In this document: piece after piece, positions 12,579 through 24,652 of the stretch
Layout of the letters: each line of letters begins with the position of its first letter
Position numbering within the stretch: position 1 is the first letter of the stretch
Source of the DNA: Macrotrachela quadricornifera
Taxonomy: Eukaryota > Rotifera > Eurotatoria > Philodinida > Philodinidae
NCBI GenBank assembly: GCA_022393335.1
Contig: JAJEKB010025074.1
Span: 1 to 64,000, forward strand
Direction of reading: 5' to 3'
Length of the DNA: 64,000 nucleotides
Made by a program: the position numbers and the translations under genes
The notes under the pieces: generated by a model
Told to the model about the DNA's origin: nothing
Databases searched by the model: none
What the model saw: only the letters and a program-made list of their open reading frames with translations

Positions 12579-15500
12579 CTACCTCAAGAATAATTTTCTT
12601 AATAATTATTATAGAATATATTAGATAGTTTTTTTCTTTATTTATGTGATAGAAACCTGTGATAGATAGATTTGATCATTCTTTTTTCTTTATATTGGTT
12701 ACTAGAATATAAAAACTTCTTAAGTTTAAAAAACAATTTTTTTTTCTTATATATATGTAAAAGTTTTTTTAGAAAAAATGCTTTTTTTTATTAATAATCA
12801 TATGAATTGAATAATATTTCGAATAGTAAAACAATTTTATAGTTAAATATCATTAATATAATACTATGCCAAGCAGTCTCAAATCAAATTTGAAATATTA
12901 ATGATTCTATTGATTAACTTCAAATAACAGATAATGAATATCCTTGCATTTTTACTACATATGATTTATTATGACTTTTTCATGTTACGAATTTAGTACA
13001 TATGAAACGTTGATAACAGTAACGAAATAATTATCAGTAGTATAATTTTGTATCGTATCGAATGTATACAAGAACTTGACTTCTAAATCGTTGTCAACAT
13101 CAGTACCTACATGTTCATTTGGTCATATTATACCAAAAAGATACTCTAGCTGTTCTTCAATCAAACTTTCGGCTTGATCAATCTATTCACATGAATACAT
13201 TTTAACGAATTTATTTTCAATCATGTATAACTGAGGTTCTAAATAAAAAATATCTAAATAAGTAGTTAAACACTATTTTTTAAAATTGAATAAAATAAAT
13301 TTTAGTCGAAATCTCTCTAGAATGATCTTCGTCTATTGCTATCATGTTAATGATGTATATATCAATGTTACACAATCTAAATGGTTTTAACATATAGAAG
13401 AAGAATTTATTTGATAGAAATATCTAAATAAATCGGTCACTTTTAACTATTTGTCATTCTAACGAAAAAAAAAAGACTTTTATTACACGACTCACATAGA
13501 AAAAAGCTTACAAAGTTAATTGGGCACCGAAGTAGTTTTGATTAATCGATGAAATCATTTGCAAAATTTATGCATAAAAAAATAGCTGAATTGATCATAC
13601 TCTATTCTTATTATCATTCTATGTAACGAATAATTTAACTTTTGTGCTATTTGCAGAAAAAATACTTATTGTAATGTTATTATTCTATTACTTAACAGAT
13701 AGACAATAATATATTCAATTTCATTGAATAAATGAATGTCATTTAATAATCATTACTTACTATTAAAGATTTAATATGAGGAATATTTCATAGTGTATCA
13801 AATGATTTCATGTTAATTGAAAATTTATTTATGGATGATTATTTTAATAATGTATATATATAGTACGAGATAATCTTTTTTTAACTAGTTAAATGTGGAA
13901 TTTTTAACAAATTGACATAATCTCATAAATTATGATTAAATGTGTATGAGTTTTTTATTTTGAGATGGATAGTAAAACTGCATAACAATAATTTAATTTG
14001 GTTATACGGTTGTGTAATAGAATTCGAGTACTATCTATATTTGTATCTATTTAATAAGAAAAATCCTTCATTAGAAAAAGCAATGTTTTGTTCTAATAGA
14101 AATGACATAAAAAACTGCAAGAAGTTATTTAATATGTTTGGAAGATATGTTCTGCATTGAGAATTTGTTTATACAATTTTTACCATTTTTATAGAGCTTT
14201 CGGCAACACATCTTTTTGAAACATTTTATAGTATTTTATATTTTAGTTATACTATCTTTATTTTTCAATGAAATTCAATTTTTTTTTACGTATTTTACAT
14301 TTACAAACAACTGTGAACTTTAAAAAAATACCACATTTGTTAAGCAACTCGAATAGTAGACATAATAAGATTTATATATACAGCATCATTTGTTGTCATC
14401 AACATTGGGAAAGAACCATTGTTATTGATGGACTTGCTGGATCATTGTCATATTGTCGAATATACATAAGTCGTTTAAACTTTTTTTATAAGACAATGCC
14501 TGTATATTTTGCGTTTTGTTATAATCTTTGAGCTAGTATCAATAATACAAATGAGCATTTCATCATTATTATCAAATCAAATGACAATCTTTATTATTAT
14601 TCTAATGACAGATATCACCAAGGTTGTAGTATTTACTATGTACCTCTTAAAATTTTAAACAATATTAATTATAAATTTATCAACTGAATATCTACATTAT
14701 CATAATTTGACGGTTGAAAAATCAATTACTGCCTTTATGTTATGAAAAATATCACTCATTAGTTTTATTTTATATACACATCTTCTGTTCTTCTATCCCC
14801 GTATCTTCTATATATGTGAGTATATTTGTTGTGCGATTCCATACGCGCTAATTAACTGCTTTTATTGCAAATAAAAAAATTCTGTTAACATCTAATTATG
14901 TTAATTTAATTCAACAAAATTCTTATATACGACGTCAATATTATTACCGATAAATAAATAAATACTAGTATACTTACAGTCCAAAACATACTTATACTAA
15001 TATTCTACAATAATAGGAGAAAAATTATTTATCAAATTGTTTCGATGTACCGCGTGTAACCGTTCAAGTACTTACAAAGAGTTTTCAAGAAATATACGCA
15101 GAGTCATAAGAATAAAAGTTCATATTTATATACGGCAGACGTGTTTGCAGCTATTTCCATTACATACTACATATTCTATTTGATGTATAACATGAAACCT
15201 CCAATATATATCGAACTTCACAATATTGAAAGTTATAAATCAAAGGAATGTTTCAATATTAATATCACTATCATATATTAATACTATTTTCAAACCATTT
15301 CTCATTTACACTAACCTTGATCCTCGAAAATATCGTCATTCGATATAGAATTTAATTCTGTATCTAATTAAATCATTTAAAAACTCAGCATGAGTTAAAA
15401 AACAAATATCTAAAAGAAAAACTAGAATTTGTTGTTATTTTTCTTGGTAAATTTCATTTTCGTCGAAAAATATTTTCTGTCTAAGATAAATTTCGCTGAA

Positions 15501-16549
15501 TGAATTCATCATCAAAAACGAATATAAGGTGCGTTTAATCGGTCCTATAGACAACAATTATATTTTAGATAATTAGCTCATGACATCAAGTCAGTTGGTC
15601 TCCAAATTGGTGGATTCTGAAGTTGGTTGGATTGACTACCAACTCAGATGGTTACTAATAGTTTGAAAGTGGGGAGTGAAATGTGGGTGAGAATGTCAGT
15701 GTAGGCGATTACTGTCTTGGTAACTAAGGTCACTTATACTCAGTTAGCTTGGTAATCTGTTCGGTTTGAAAACAAACTAGCTAAGTAACCATGTGACTTG
15801 TTAAATAATTAACTTGGTAACTAACTCGGTTGGTGGCATGACTAATTACCTAAAATATCATTCTTGTGTGCAAGCCGGATCATATTAAATTTCAATTTCC
15901 TTTTCAAGCATCATGCATTTAGTGATAATGCAATCGACAACCTTGATTTTTTAACGTTCGCTGAGATGAAAATTTATTTTCAGCGAATGTAAACTAATTC
16001 ATTTTTCTTATGCATGTATATAAATTGATTCTCTGAATGAAAAAAAAAACTTTTTCAATGTTTTTTATTTACAAGTTCTACCATGGTAATAATTGAAAAG
16101 AATATTTCTTTTACATCACGCATTTTTCATGCCAAATTATTCCGTCTAGAATAAAAATATTACGAGCACATATAAACTAATACAACAATAATGTTTGACT
16201 TCGTTAATATACTTCTACATAGTTATAATTCAGTTCATTTCATCGTTTACATAAGACAGTATATTTATTGAGTAAGAGAAACTTATAAATTATCGTAGAA
16301 CAGAATAGCAACATTAGCTGACGTCAATGTATCAACAACAATTTTTTCTTATACTGAATGTCGTCATGAAATTTCTTTGTCTTCGTTTTTTCGATAGTAT
16401 TGCTTACTTGACTATAAAAATATAAAAAAATCATACATTTAAAGAGTGTTGAAACCTGAATTTTTCTTATTCTGCACTTACAGTCAACTCCATCTTGCAA
16501 GTAGTCACCGTCTTTTATTCATCTTCTTTCCACTGTTTAGAAATAAAGA
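12579..16549. other. Gene-free AT-rich intergenic region
   Basis: About 4 kb between the perlecan-like stop and the first small membrane-protein gene. Short open frames (for example 13942-14160 and 14268-14531) show no domain, splice structure or codon pattern that I recognise. A degenerate repeat lies at about 15716-15890. Otherwise I see nothing but AT-rich sequence. Confidence 0.6.
15716..15890. repeat. Degenerate CTTGGTAACT-type repeat
   Basis: CTTGGTAA starts occur at 15716, 15748 and 15813, a spacing of 32 and then 65 bases, suggesting a decayed tandem repeat of about 32 bp. The last part (15813-15888) resembles 61036-61115: both run CTTRGTAACTAACT, then TTGGTG, AATTAC, AAAA and GATCATATT in the same order. 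Confidence 0.4.
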
Positions 16550-16771
16550 ATGTCGACTTATGATAATTTAAGCTCGGCTTTGAGCGCTGGTATTATTGCA
16601 GCTATTGTTGTTCCATGTGTTATCGTAGGAATTGGTATTATAATTTGTCTCATCGTTTGTATATATTTTGTATGTTGTCGAAAGAAGAAGTCAGCCTACC
16701 CCGGAGCAGTCCTACCGTCACAAGGTTATACAGGACCTGGTTATTATAATCAACCGACGAATACGGTATAA
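16550..16771 (+). CDS. Small single-pass membrane protein, copy 1 of four (CC-basic family)
   Basis: An intronless 73-residue protein. A short Ser-containing N-terminus is followed by a hydrophobic segment at about residues 13-43, then CCRKKK and a Gly/Tyr/Pro-rich tail (GYTGPGYYNQP). Basic residues after the segment predict a cytoplasmic C-terminus (no signal peptide, type III topology). It is the first of four plus-strand genes of this design within 8.5 kb. It has no PPxY motif, unlike the other three, and its tail is the shortest. An AATAAA lies at 16815-16820, about 45 bases after the stop. I recognise no named family. The layout is similar in general terms to small adaptor-type proteins such as Shisa-like or CYYR1-like proteins, but that is only analogy. 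Confidence 0.7.
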   Translation: MSTYDNLSSALSAGIIAAIVVPCVIVGIGIIICLIVCIYFVCCRKKKSAYPGAVLPSQGYTGPGYYNQPTNTV

Positions 16772-18307
16772 TATTCATGGGATTAATTATTCAATCGAAG
16801 TGGCGTATCTTATTAATAAACTATCAAACAATAAGCTATATAAGGGGATTTTAGTAGAAAAATGTCCTTACTTTTATTGTTTTTTTTTATATAAATAATA
16901 AATACAAAATTTAGTACAATTGTTTTCATTTATACAAATCTACAGATATGATCATATCGTACCACAAGTCCTAATTCTACTATTTCGTCATTTTTAATCA
17001 ACGTTAGTAGTCTAAATAAGTTTATATTATACATCCGTTTTTTTCGTTACCGTAACAGGAGTAAATATATTATTGATTGAAGCTTTTTTATCAATAGAAC
17101 AGTTGGTTAAAAGATTGTTCCATTGGTAAAATTTGCTCTCAGTATGGTAATATATTTTTGAAAATATCTATTTTAAAACTATTTCTTTTTAAAAAATTTT
17201 GTATAGTGTAAATCATATACTAATAGTTTGTAGAAAAACATAAACAAACACAGAAAGGTACAAAAGTTTTTGTTCCCAATAACGGATAAGGCATAGAAAA
17301 TGGCTTTGTTTTGAATTCCATGTTTTCATCACTTCTACTGGATGATGTAAATGAATTACAAAGTAATTCAAAATATAGATAGTCTTTGACACCATTTAGG
17401 GTATATTCTGCGAGATCTAGTAGAGTCTGCCGGATCCACAAAGGTCTGTGACGAGGGTGAGAACGGAAATACACAGGACATGTCCCTCGAATGAGGATGA
17501 AGGCGTAAGCAAAGTTGTATATTTATAGTGCTAGACCCTAGTAGACCCTGTAGGTCCTGGTAGATCCTAATAAATCTTGCAGACTATATCGTAAATAATA
17601 TCAAAGACTATCTGTAATTTGAATTCTTTTGTAATTCAGTTACGGCATAGTCCCGATCACTTACTACATCCTATTAAAAAATAAAATATGTTGAAAGATG
17701 CACCATAAGAAGCAATGCAATTTGTACAAGACTGTCTACTTTATAGTTGCACTTATTGTTTTCAAAACAGACAAGATTTCAAAGGACCAAATTTTTATTG
17801 TCTGGAAATTATAATCGTTTTTGGTATGAGATAAATTCATTTTTTCTTATTTTATCTCATTATAATTGTTCTTTATAAATTGTAGACCTTTCCACACTAC
17901 ATGTATTGATGTATATTGTTTCTTTGAGCCCTCCTCAAAGATCGATCGCAGTCCAGATGCGTTCAAATCGCATGAAGTTTTCAGCATATGTTAGAATTGA
18001 GGTCGAGAGGCCATAATAAAAATTTCAGTTCTGTAGCATGACATCTGACAGAAATACGTACCAAACAAGGATCGAAAATAGCTCATTTGGCAGTCTATTT
18101 TGCTGTGTTTGGGCTCATTCAATATATTTAAATTATATTTTTTGTTTGAAACAGCATGTCAAGTTGCAGCACATTACATAGTCCTTTTTTAAATTCTTAT
18201 TTTTTAAGCGAAGAAAAAGGATCATAAATTCAATGACTCAGAAAACTCTCGAAAAGTGGGCGCCAATTTACATATGTAATTGTGTATGTAATAAAAAACA
18301 AAGCTTG
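16772..18307. other. Intergenic, with a short degenerate tandem repeat
   Basis: No gene is visible. A roughly 10-bp tandem array occurs at about 17531-17585, and a related GATCTAGTAGAGTCTGCCGGATCC stretch lies near 17413. The open frame at 17220-17474 (minus) looks incidental. Confidence 0.5.
17531..17585. repeat. About 10-bp degenerate tandem repeat (AGACCCTAGT type)
   Basis: Successive units read AGACCCTAGT, AGACCCTGT, AGGTCCTGGT, AGATCCTAAT and AAATCTTGC. The period is 9-10 bp with drifting bases. A related partial array is at about 17410-17440. Confidence 0.6.
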
Positions 18308-18309
18308 TA

Positions 18310-19561
18310 CTTAGGTCTGTCCAAAAGTCTCTAGATTATTCAAAAAAAAATAATGACAAGGAGAAAGAGAAAGTTTTATTTTATTAAATGTTCAAAATAG
18401 TCACCATGATTATTTATACAAAGTTCCATCGTTTCTAATAATTTGTTGAAAGTTTTTTAAGTTCTTCGTTTGGATTATTTTTCATCACCTTGGAAATCAC
18501 AGGAGCCAATGATTTCTCATTTGGCTGATCAGTTAAATTCCGTTTGATGCAATCATTTAGCCAATAATCACACGGTACAAGATGAAGTGAATATAGTGGA
18601 CGCGGTATTGTACTGATATGTTCCTCTATTAAATAATTAATAAGATCTGAATGACGATGGGGTCTAGCCATAACATAAAGCAATTTTACACCCTTTGTAC
18701 CATTTGACTTTTTTTGTTTCCGTATTTTTTTTGACAATAGGCTTGAGGCAGTTTTGTATATAATAAATATAATCTATAGTCTCGTCATTATCAACAGTAT
18801 GTATAAGAATAAGACCATTTGATTTAAAGAATGTACAAAATAAATTTTTTGGTTCAAACTTAGTTCAATGAACGATAGTTATTGGTGATTCACCTTCACT
18901 AACACAGCTTGCGTTTGTTGACTTGTGATCAATCTGTCTAGGGTAAATCCACGTCTCATTACCTGTTATAATATTGCATAACTGTCAAGTACCGTTACGA
19001 AATTTTGCCAAATTTTCACGACAAAGTTTAACCCATTTTCGCTTTTGTTTATCAGTCAGTTGATGAAATACCCGACGTGATGTAATTTTTGTTTTCATTT
19101 TGAGACACTCGTGGATAATTCGTCTATAGTACTATAAGAGAGAGATGTCTCAGCTACAATATCATCATAAGTTGAATGTAGATCATTACTGATAGCCCCT
19201 CGTACTAGTCCAATATTTTCATCTATAAGATCGAAAATCGGACGACCAGATCGAGGATCATCATTGACATCTTCTCTTCCTTCACAGAAACACTTTGTTC
19301 ACTCTGCAACTATTGGATATGATGGAGCCTTGGATACCAAAGCTATTGTAAGTTCTTTGTAAATTTTCTTTGAATTTATCTGCAAAATAGTTCGAATTAA
19401 AGTTTATCGAAAAAAATATTGTTACTAAATTCGGAATAGAATTATTGTATCTACGATTATAGATAATGCACTCTAATATTTATTCGTGCAAAAAACGCTT
19501 CAATGCTAATTAGTTTATAAAATTACCATTAGCAATCTGGGAACTTTTGGACCAACCTAAG
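18310..19561 (-). mobile_element. Decayed mariner (Tc1/mariner superfamily) element with both TIRs and TA target duplication
   Basis: The ends are near-matching inverted repeats. Left is CTTAGGTCTGTCCAAAAGTC (from 18310). The right end, read on the minus strand, is CTTAGGTTGGTCCAAAAGTT (from 19561). About 23 of the first 28 bases match, and both ends are flanked by TA (18308-18309 and 19562-19563). The 1,252-bp length is normal for mariner. The minus strand encodes a broken mariner transposase: DDPRSGRP and DENIGLVRG (helix-turn-helix region), LTDKQKRKWVKLCRENL, ITGNETWIY (normally TGDETW), then ARPH and VPCDYWL. Frameshifts and stops interrupt it, so it cannot be autonomous. Confidence 0.9.
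18435..18737 (-). pseudogene. Mariner transposase C-terminal remnant
   Basis: An open frame of 100 residues covers the C-terminal catalytic half of a mariner transposase. The usual HDNARPH reads YVMARPH, so the second catalytic Asp is lost. The third Asp remains in VPCDYWL, exactly 34 residues further on, which preserves the D,D34D spacing of mariner. Upstream, in another frame, the first Asp is changed to Asn (ITGNETW, at about 18950). Two of three catalytic acids are therefore gone. Confidence 0.85.
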
Positions 19562-21114
19562 TAATTTAAAAAATGATTGTATACTGTATTGCGTCTTGAT
19601 ACGTTCTTTCAAACAAAAAATTTTAAATATATTAAATGAGTTTGGACAGACAAATTTGAATTGTGCTGTCAAAAGAGCATAAACTGAGAAAAAACGAAAA
19701 TCATCAAAAACTTTGCCCAAAGTAAAATGTCAAAAAAAGCAATGTCATTTCTGAGAGCAGAAGACGAGTTATTCTTTCATGCGTCCAACTCAATTTCGAT
19801 AATTTTGACGAAAGTAGACTGTTTTTTGAGGAGAAAGAAGCTTAATAAAACATATCAAATGGTGCATAAGAAAAAACGGCTTTAGTAGTGTAATGAAAAG
19901 ATTTTTCCACGGCATCGAAATCTAGTCTCTCAAAGTTTTTTCGTTTTTGAAAACACAAGATGCATATGGATATGACCAGTCGCGATGGTACCCAATTTTG
20001 TTTTCTTTCTAACCTTTCAATAGCACATCGAAGCAATATGATTTTTTTTATCTGATATGGTCCATGTACAGAGCAATTAAACGCGCTCTATTTGATTATT
20101 AAATTGTCATATGAAAGATGTGTGACAAGTATTATGTTTATATCGCATAGTTTCATATAAAAGGTTATATTTCTGAAAAATATGTGATTACTTTTAGAAA
20201 AAATACCTCGAAGAAATAAATAAAAAGTAGAAAATCAAGGTTACGATATAAGTATTTGTAGTACAAGAATAGCTATGGAAGGTATGAATCAATGTTTGAA
20301 AACTTATGTCATTTTGGATCGTATGTATCGAACATCAATCATGACTTCAACAGACTTGTGAAAACTCCATGTAGTTTTTGCGCCAGATTGAATACTGATT
20401 TGATGATCTCTACTATTGGTAATTATATCAAATAATATGTGAGCTTCATTTTCTAATCCAATTCTTGTTAACAAAACTGTGTCTTTTATACTTTGCTTTA
20501 CTTGAGATCGTCAACCTACGATTCAGATTCTATGGGCAAAGTGGAAACGAAATAACTTGAACTATATAACATGAAAACTGCATTTGGGACGTATCTTTCA
20601 TATGATAATATAATGATAAAATAGGACGCGTTTAATAGCTCTATACATGGACTATATCGGATAAACAAAATCATATTTTTCCAATGTACTAATTGAAAGT
20701 TTAGAAAGAAAACAAAACTGGAGTACCATTGCGACTAGTCACACTCATATATTTTACTATTTACATACTATTTTTAAAGTGATTACAAGTTACGGCAAGT
20801 ATATTGTAACATACCTTTCAATATTTTAGTTTAGAATTGCATTAAATTTAAAGTAAAACTCTAAAGGGCTAGTTCATCAGTTCTATACAATATGTAATGC
20901 TATTACATTTAAATTTAACTGATAGTTCTTGCTCTTTTTTTTTTGCATTTCTTCTCTATTCTTAATTTACTTCTAACACATATATAAAATATTTGATAAA
21001 ATAAAGTAAATTTATTTTGTCGAATCATGATCATTGCCTTACTTTAAAAAAAAAACATCTGTTTTACATATTCACTTTTTTACTTTTAAATCATTCAACG
21101 TTTTCGAATTTGAC
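19562..21114. other. Intergenic region dominated by a long inverted repeat
   Basis: No gene seen. The segment contains the inverted repeat at 19974-20743. The open frames at 19529-19720 and 19842-20036 (minus) have no recognisable content and overlap mariner or inverted-repeat sequence. Confidence 0.5.
19974..20743. repeat. Large imperfect inverted repeat (arms about 155 bp, spacer about 460 bp)
   Basis: The left arm (19974-20126) and the reverse complement of the right arm (20588-20743) align over their length at roughly 80 percent by eye. Shared blocks include GTTTTGTTTTCTTTCTAA, the GTCCATGTA block, ATTAAACGCG and TCATATGAAAGAT. It could be a foldback/MITE-type element or a two-copy inverted insertion. 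No transposase is seen inside. Confidence 0.75.
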
Positions 21115-21465
21115 ATGCCACCGTTCTGTAATAATAATGATATAGAGTGTAACGAATTCTCATCAGGTGAAACGAAGAATACAAACACTGTTGTAGGTCT
21201 TATAATTGGTTTTATAGCATGTTTAATTTTTGTTATACTGATCATCATCATTATATATATATTATGTTGTAAGAGATCTTGTCGAAAAAAATTACAAATT
21301 CAGTCGGAACTAAGTCCAGTATCATACAATCAAGAACAGTCGATGAATATGGGTCGTGATCAACAACAACTACAACTAAATCCAGGAACATTTCTTAATG
21401 ATCCACCACCTCCTTATCAAGCAGCAAATATGAGCAATAATGTTGGTTTAAATAAAGACACTTAA
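21115..21465 (+). CDS. Small single-pass membrane protein, copy 2 of four (CC-basic family, PPPPY)
   Basis: An intronless 116-residue protein when started at 21115. An upstream in-frame ATG at 21034 would add 27 residues of poor, Phe/Lys-rich sequence, so the internal start is preferred. The N-terminus has two Cys and acidic/Asn residues. A long hydrophobic segment follows at about residues 25-52, then CCKRSCRKK and a Gln/Asn/Pro-rich tail with PPPPYQAA. PPxY motifs bind WW domains, for example in NEDD4-type ubiquitin ligases; that role is inferred. It is the most divergent of the last three copies and lacks the SQVWAQ block. It lies about 1 kb upstream of copy 3. Confidence 0.7.
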   Translation: MPPFCNNNDIECNEFSSGETKNTNTVVGLIIGFIACLIFVILIIIIIYILCCKRSCRKKLQIQSELSPVSYNQEQSMNMGRDQQQLQLNPGTFLNDPPPPYQAANMSNNVGLNKDT

Positions 21466-22508
21466 ACGTTTCAATCCATCGACTACTTATACAATTTATA
21501 TATTATTCTGTTGTCTTTACTATATTCTATTACACATCTCATGAAAACAATACTTTTTTAATTTAGTCACTTTTTTTGTTGTGTCGTAGCTCACAAGTAT
21601 TTCATAAAATCTGAATATAAAGCTGACTGATACGGCAACGCTTTTAAAATATTTTCCTATATACAATATTATACTTCGTTTATCAAGATGTCATTAAAAC
21701 AAATTGACATTAATGTTTACATATGAATTATCTTTTCAAAGTAGAAACTGTGTGAGATATTTGTTATATTAATTTATAGAACAAAAAACAATAAAAAAAA
21801 GTTCAACAAGTCACACACGAATAAAAACAAGAGCCAATATATTAATATACTTTGTGTCCTTAGTTTTGTTCAGTTTATTGGTAAGTTAATTTATGTTCTT
21901 TGTAATAAAGTTAAAGGTATCTAATCAATCTCTGTTCGTTATTTGCTAAATAACAATTATCAAATACATGATTATATATATATAATTGTTTTTCTATATC
22001 AAGTTAAATATGAACAAATATATGATTATTGCTAATATTGAAATAAAATTATCTATCTTATAAAAAGTGTTGCTTTAGAACAAAATGAAATAAACTAATG
22101 CGATATATTTATGCTAGTATTAAAAAGACGTTTGAAAACATTATTTAAGAAGTATTTGATACGAGTTACTATCGAGAGTTTCTTTCAACAAATTTTTATC
22201 ATATAAATTATGTAATGTTGATTGTTTGTGGTCTATAGATACGACCTTTATGAAATTTTAAAATAAAAGAACATTGATTGTTTAGATATGTCGTAATTTC
22301 AATGAATAATGATAGTTCTTATATTGTAACCAAGTTTTTTTTTTATTTTTTTCCTTTCTGTCTTATTTTTTTTTATTTATTTTTTTATTTAATCATAAAA
22401 TTTTAGGTTTCAATGAAGTAAATTTGAATGTATATATATGCGTCACTTTCATCGATTTTAATCAAATATATTCTTCAAATTGATTCTGTTATTAGTTAGA
22501 GATACATC
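21466..22508. other. Intergenic between membrane-protein copies 2 and 3
   Basis: AT-rich with no gene seen. A TATA-like tract (tgtatatatatg, about 22430-22441) lies about 70 bases before the copy 3 start and could be its promoter. Confidence 0.4.
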
Positions 22509-22907
22509 ATGCCGTCGTCTTTGTGTTCTTATACTATGTCGTGTTCTTCTAGTACAAGCTCCACATTCGATTCACTGACTAATATTGGCACAATTGTTGG
22601 TATTGTGGTGGGAGCTATAGCAGCACTAGGTTTCTTAATATGCATGATTGTAACTATTTATTTGGTATGTTGCAGAAAGAAGCCTCAAAGTCAAGTTTGG
22701 GCTCAACAGTGTCCAAGACTACAAACATATGGACAACCGATGGCAGTGTTTCCATATAGACATTATCCACAAGACTCTATGCAACAGCCACCACCAGATT
22801 CACAAAAGGCAATAGAGTCATTACCAGATCCACAGAATATAATAGAATCACCGCCACCAGCATATGAAGAGATGACCACAATTGAAAACCCAACTGAAAC
22901 AGATTAA
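22509..22907 (+). CDS. Small single-pass membrane protein, copy 3 of four (SQVWAQ and PPAY)
   Basis: An intronless 132-residue protein; a second in-frame ATG at 22536 gives 123 residues. The Ser/Cys/Thr-rich N-terminus is followed by a hydrophobic segment at about residues 28-53. Then come CCRKK, the block SQVWAQ, YGQPM, several Pro-rich repeats (LPDPQ, PPPDSQ) and PPPAYEEM near the C-terminus. The blocks CC-basic, QSQVWAQ, YGQPM and PPAY occur in the same order in copy 4, so these two are close paralogues. PPAY fits a WW-domain ligand. Predicted N-out, C-in topology without a cleaved signal. Poly(A) hexamer AATAAA at 22941. No named family recognised. Confidence 0.75.
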   Translation: MPSSLCSYTMSCSSSTSSTFDSLTNIGTIVGIVVGAIAALGFLICMIVTIYLVCCRKKPQSQVWAQQCPRLQTYGQPMAVFPYRHYPQDSMQQPPPDSQKAIESLPDPQNIIESPPPAYEEMTTIENPTETD

Positions 22908-24652
22908 GTATCTTCTCATATCCTGTATTATTACTTTTATAATAAAAAAAAATATAAATATCAATGTCATTTTCTTTGTGTTATATAAAGAAATTAGAAG
23001 CATGTAGAAAAAGCGTAATTCTAATTCAATTATTGACTTCTAAAGTCAAGTTTACTATCATATATTATTGAATTTCATGTCATTTATTTCAGAGTAGTTT
23101 CTTTTATTGACAATCATTTTTTTTTGTAAATCTCTATCTAAATATTCGAAATTTTTTGAAAAAAGTTGCTTAATATTGAAGCAGGTATCTTGAATAATTA
23201 AATATTATGAAACTTTTTTTTTCACTACAAAAACTCAATGAAAAGGTTAATGATTTACGTTTTTGAATTTTCAAATCTCAAACGATTTTCATTTGAGAAA
23301 AAGACATCTAGAAAATCTTGTCATAGATTTTTGAAATTTTTTTCAGAATAATCTTCTAATCAGAATGATCCTTTTTCTCTTGGTGACCAAAGTTTATGAA
23401 TAATTATAAGTTCAATTCTTTTGCAAAACATTGATGTTATACATTCTTTCAAACAATATAAATTTTGATAGGTTTGGAAGCAATAGTAAATGTAATTAGT
23501 TTTATTTCTACTGTTCTTCCTACGCATTCTTTTTTTTTCTTGATTGAATCAATAAATCTTCGCATTCTTTTTGAGAAAGATATCAAATATTTTTGTCACG
23601 TTCATCGGACTTTTTGCTCTTTTTCTTTTGTTCATGATATTTAAAAGATTGTATACTTTATACAATGCAAAATGAAATAACATTAATATAAAAAACTAAA
23701 CTGATACAATCATTATTGAAATTTGAACCATATAAGGACAAATAAAATTATCCTTTACGTTAGTTTAACGAATATCATATTCACTCTGAAATAGATAAAA
23801 TCATGACTGAATAGTTTCTTTCAATAAAGGATTTAATAGAAATTATTTTTAATCAATGAAAAAAGAATAAACATACCGTATATAATTATTGTGTCAATAG
23901 ATTTCGATCAAACCTGACAAACATTGTCTATAGATCGTGATTTTTTTTTTGTTGATATTATAACAACGCAAAATATGTCGATTCAAATAAAAAACAACAA
24001 GGAAGAAACATGTACTTTGTGTTGAATTAGATCATATTCTATTTCAGAATTTGTTATTATTCTACTTTTTTTCTTGTTGATTTATATAAGAAAAAAAAAA
24101 CACATAATAATAAATAAAAAATGCAAAAATTTTATTTTATATATTGAATTCTGTAGATAAAATGATTTTAGATACAATATAACAGTAACTATATGCAACT
24201 ACAAGCCATCATTATGCTTTCTCATGATAATAAAAATATTTTTAAATAAAAATAAAAAATCTTTGATATTTCTTTTAATTGAAATTTTCATTATTCGATC
24301 ATATATATTTTTTTATTATAAAATAATTATAAAATAAAATTGAATAGTGTCCAATTTATCTTAATAGAAATCTTCAAAGGTTTCATTATATCGATTAATT
24401 CGTTCTTTTTCATGTATTATATTTACAATTGATTATTTTTATTGAATATAAAACAGCACATAAAATTTTTCTATCGCCTTTTTTTTTAATTTCAACATGT
24501 AAATTCTTTCCTAAAGAAATACAAAATTTCATCTGTGTTATAATAAAAACAAAATTGAATTCAAAACGTACTTTATATTTTATCGATAGAAAACAAAAAA
24601 AAAAAAAACATATATAAATCTATTGTTCATCATTAATTCTTATCTTTTAAAA
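22908..24652. other. Intergenic between membrane-protein copies 3 and 4
   Basis: About 1.7 kb of AT-rich sequence without a supported gene. The open frame 24429-24617 is Lys/Phe/Ile-rich and looks random. A TATA-like element (tatataaat) at about 24611 lies about 40 bases before the copy 4 start. Confidence 0.45.

Noticed and set aside
17930..18060. Possible tRNA-like sequence with GTTCAAATC
   Set aside because: No matching acceptor stem, D-arm or anticodon arm could be drawn around it.
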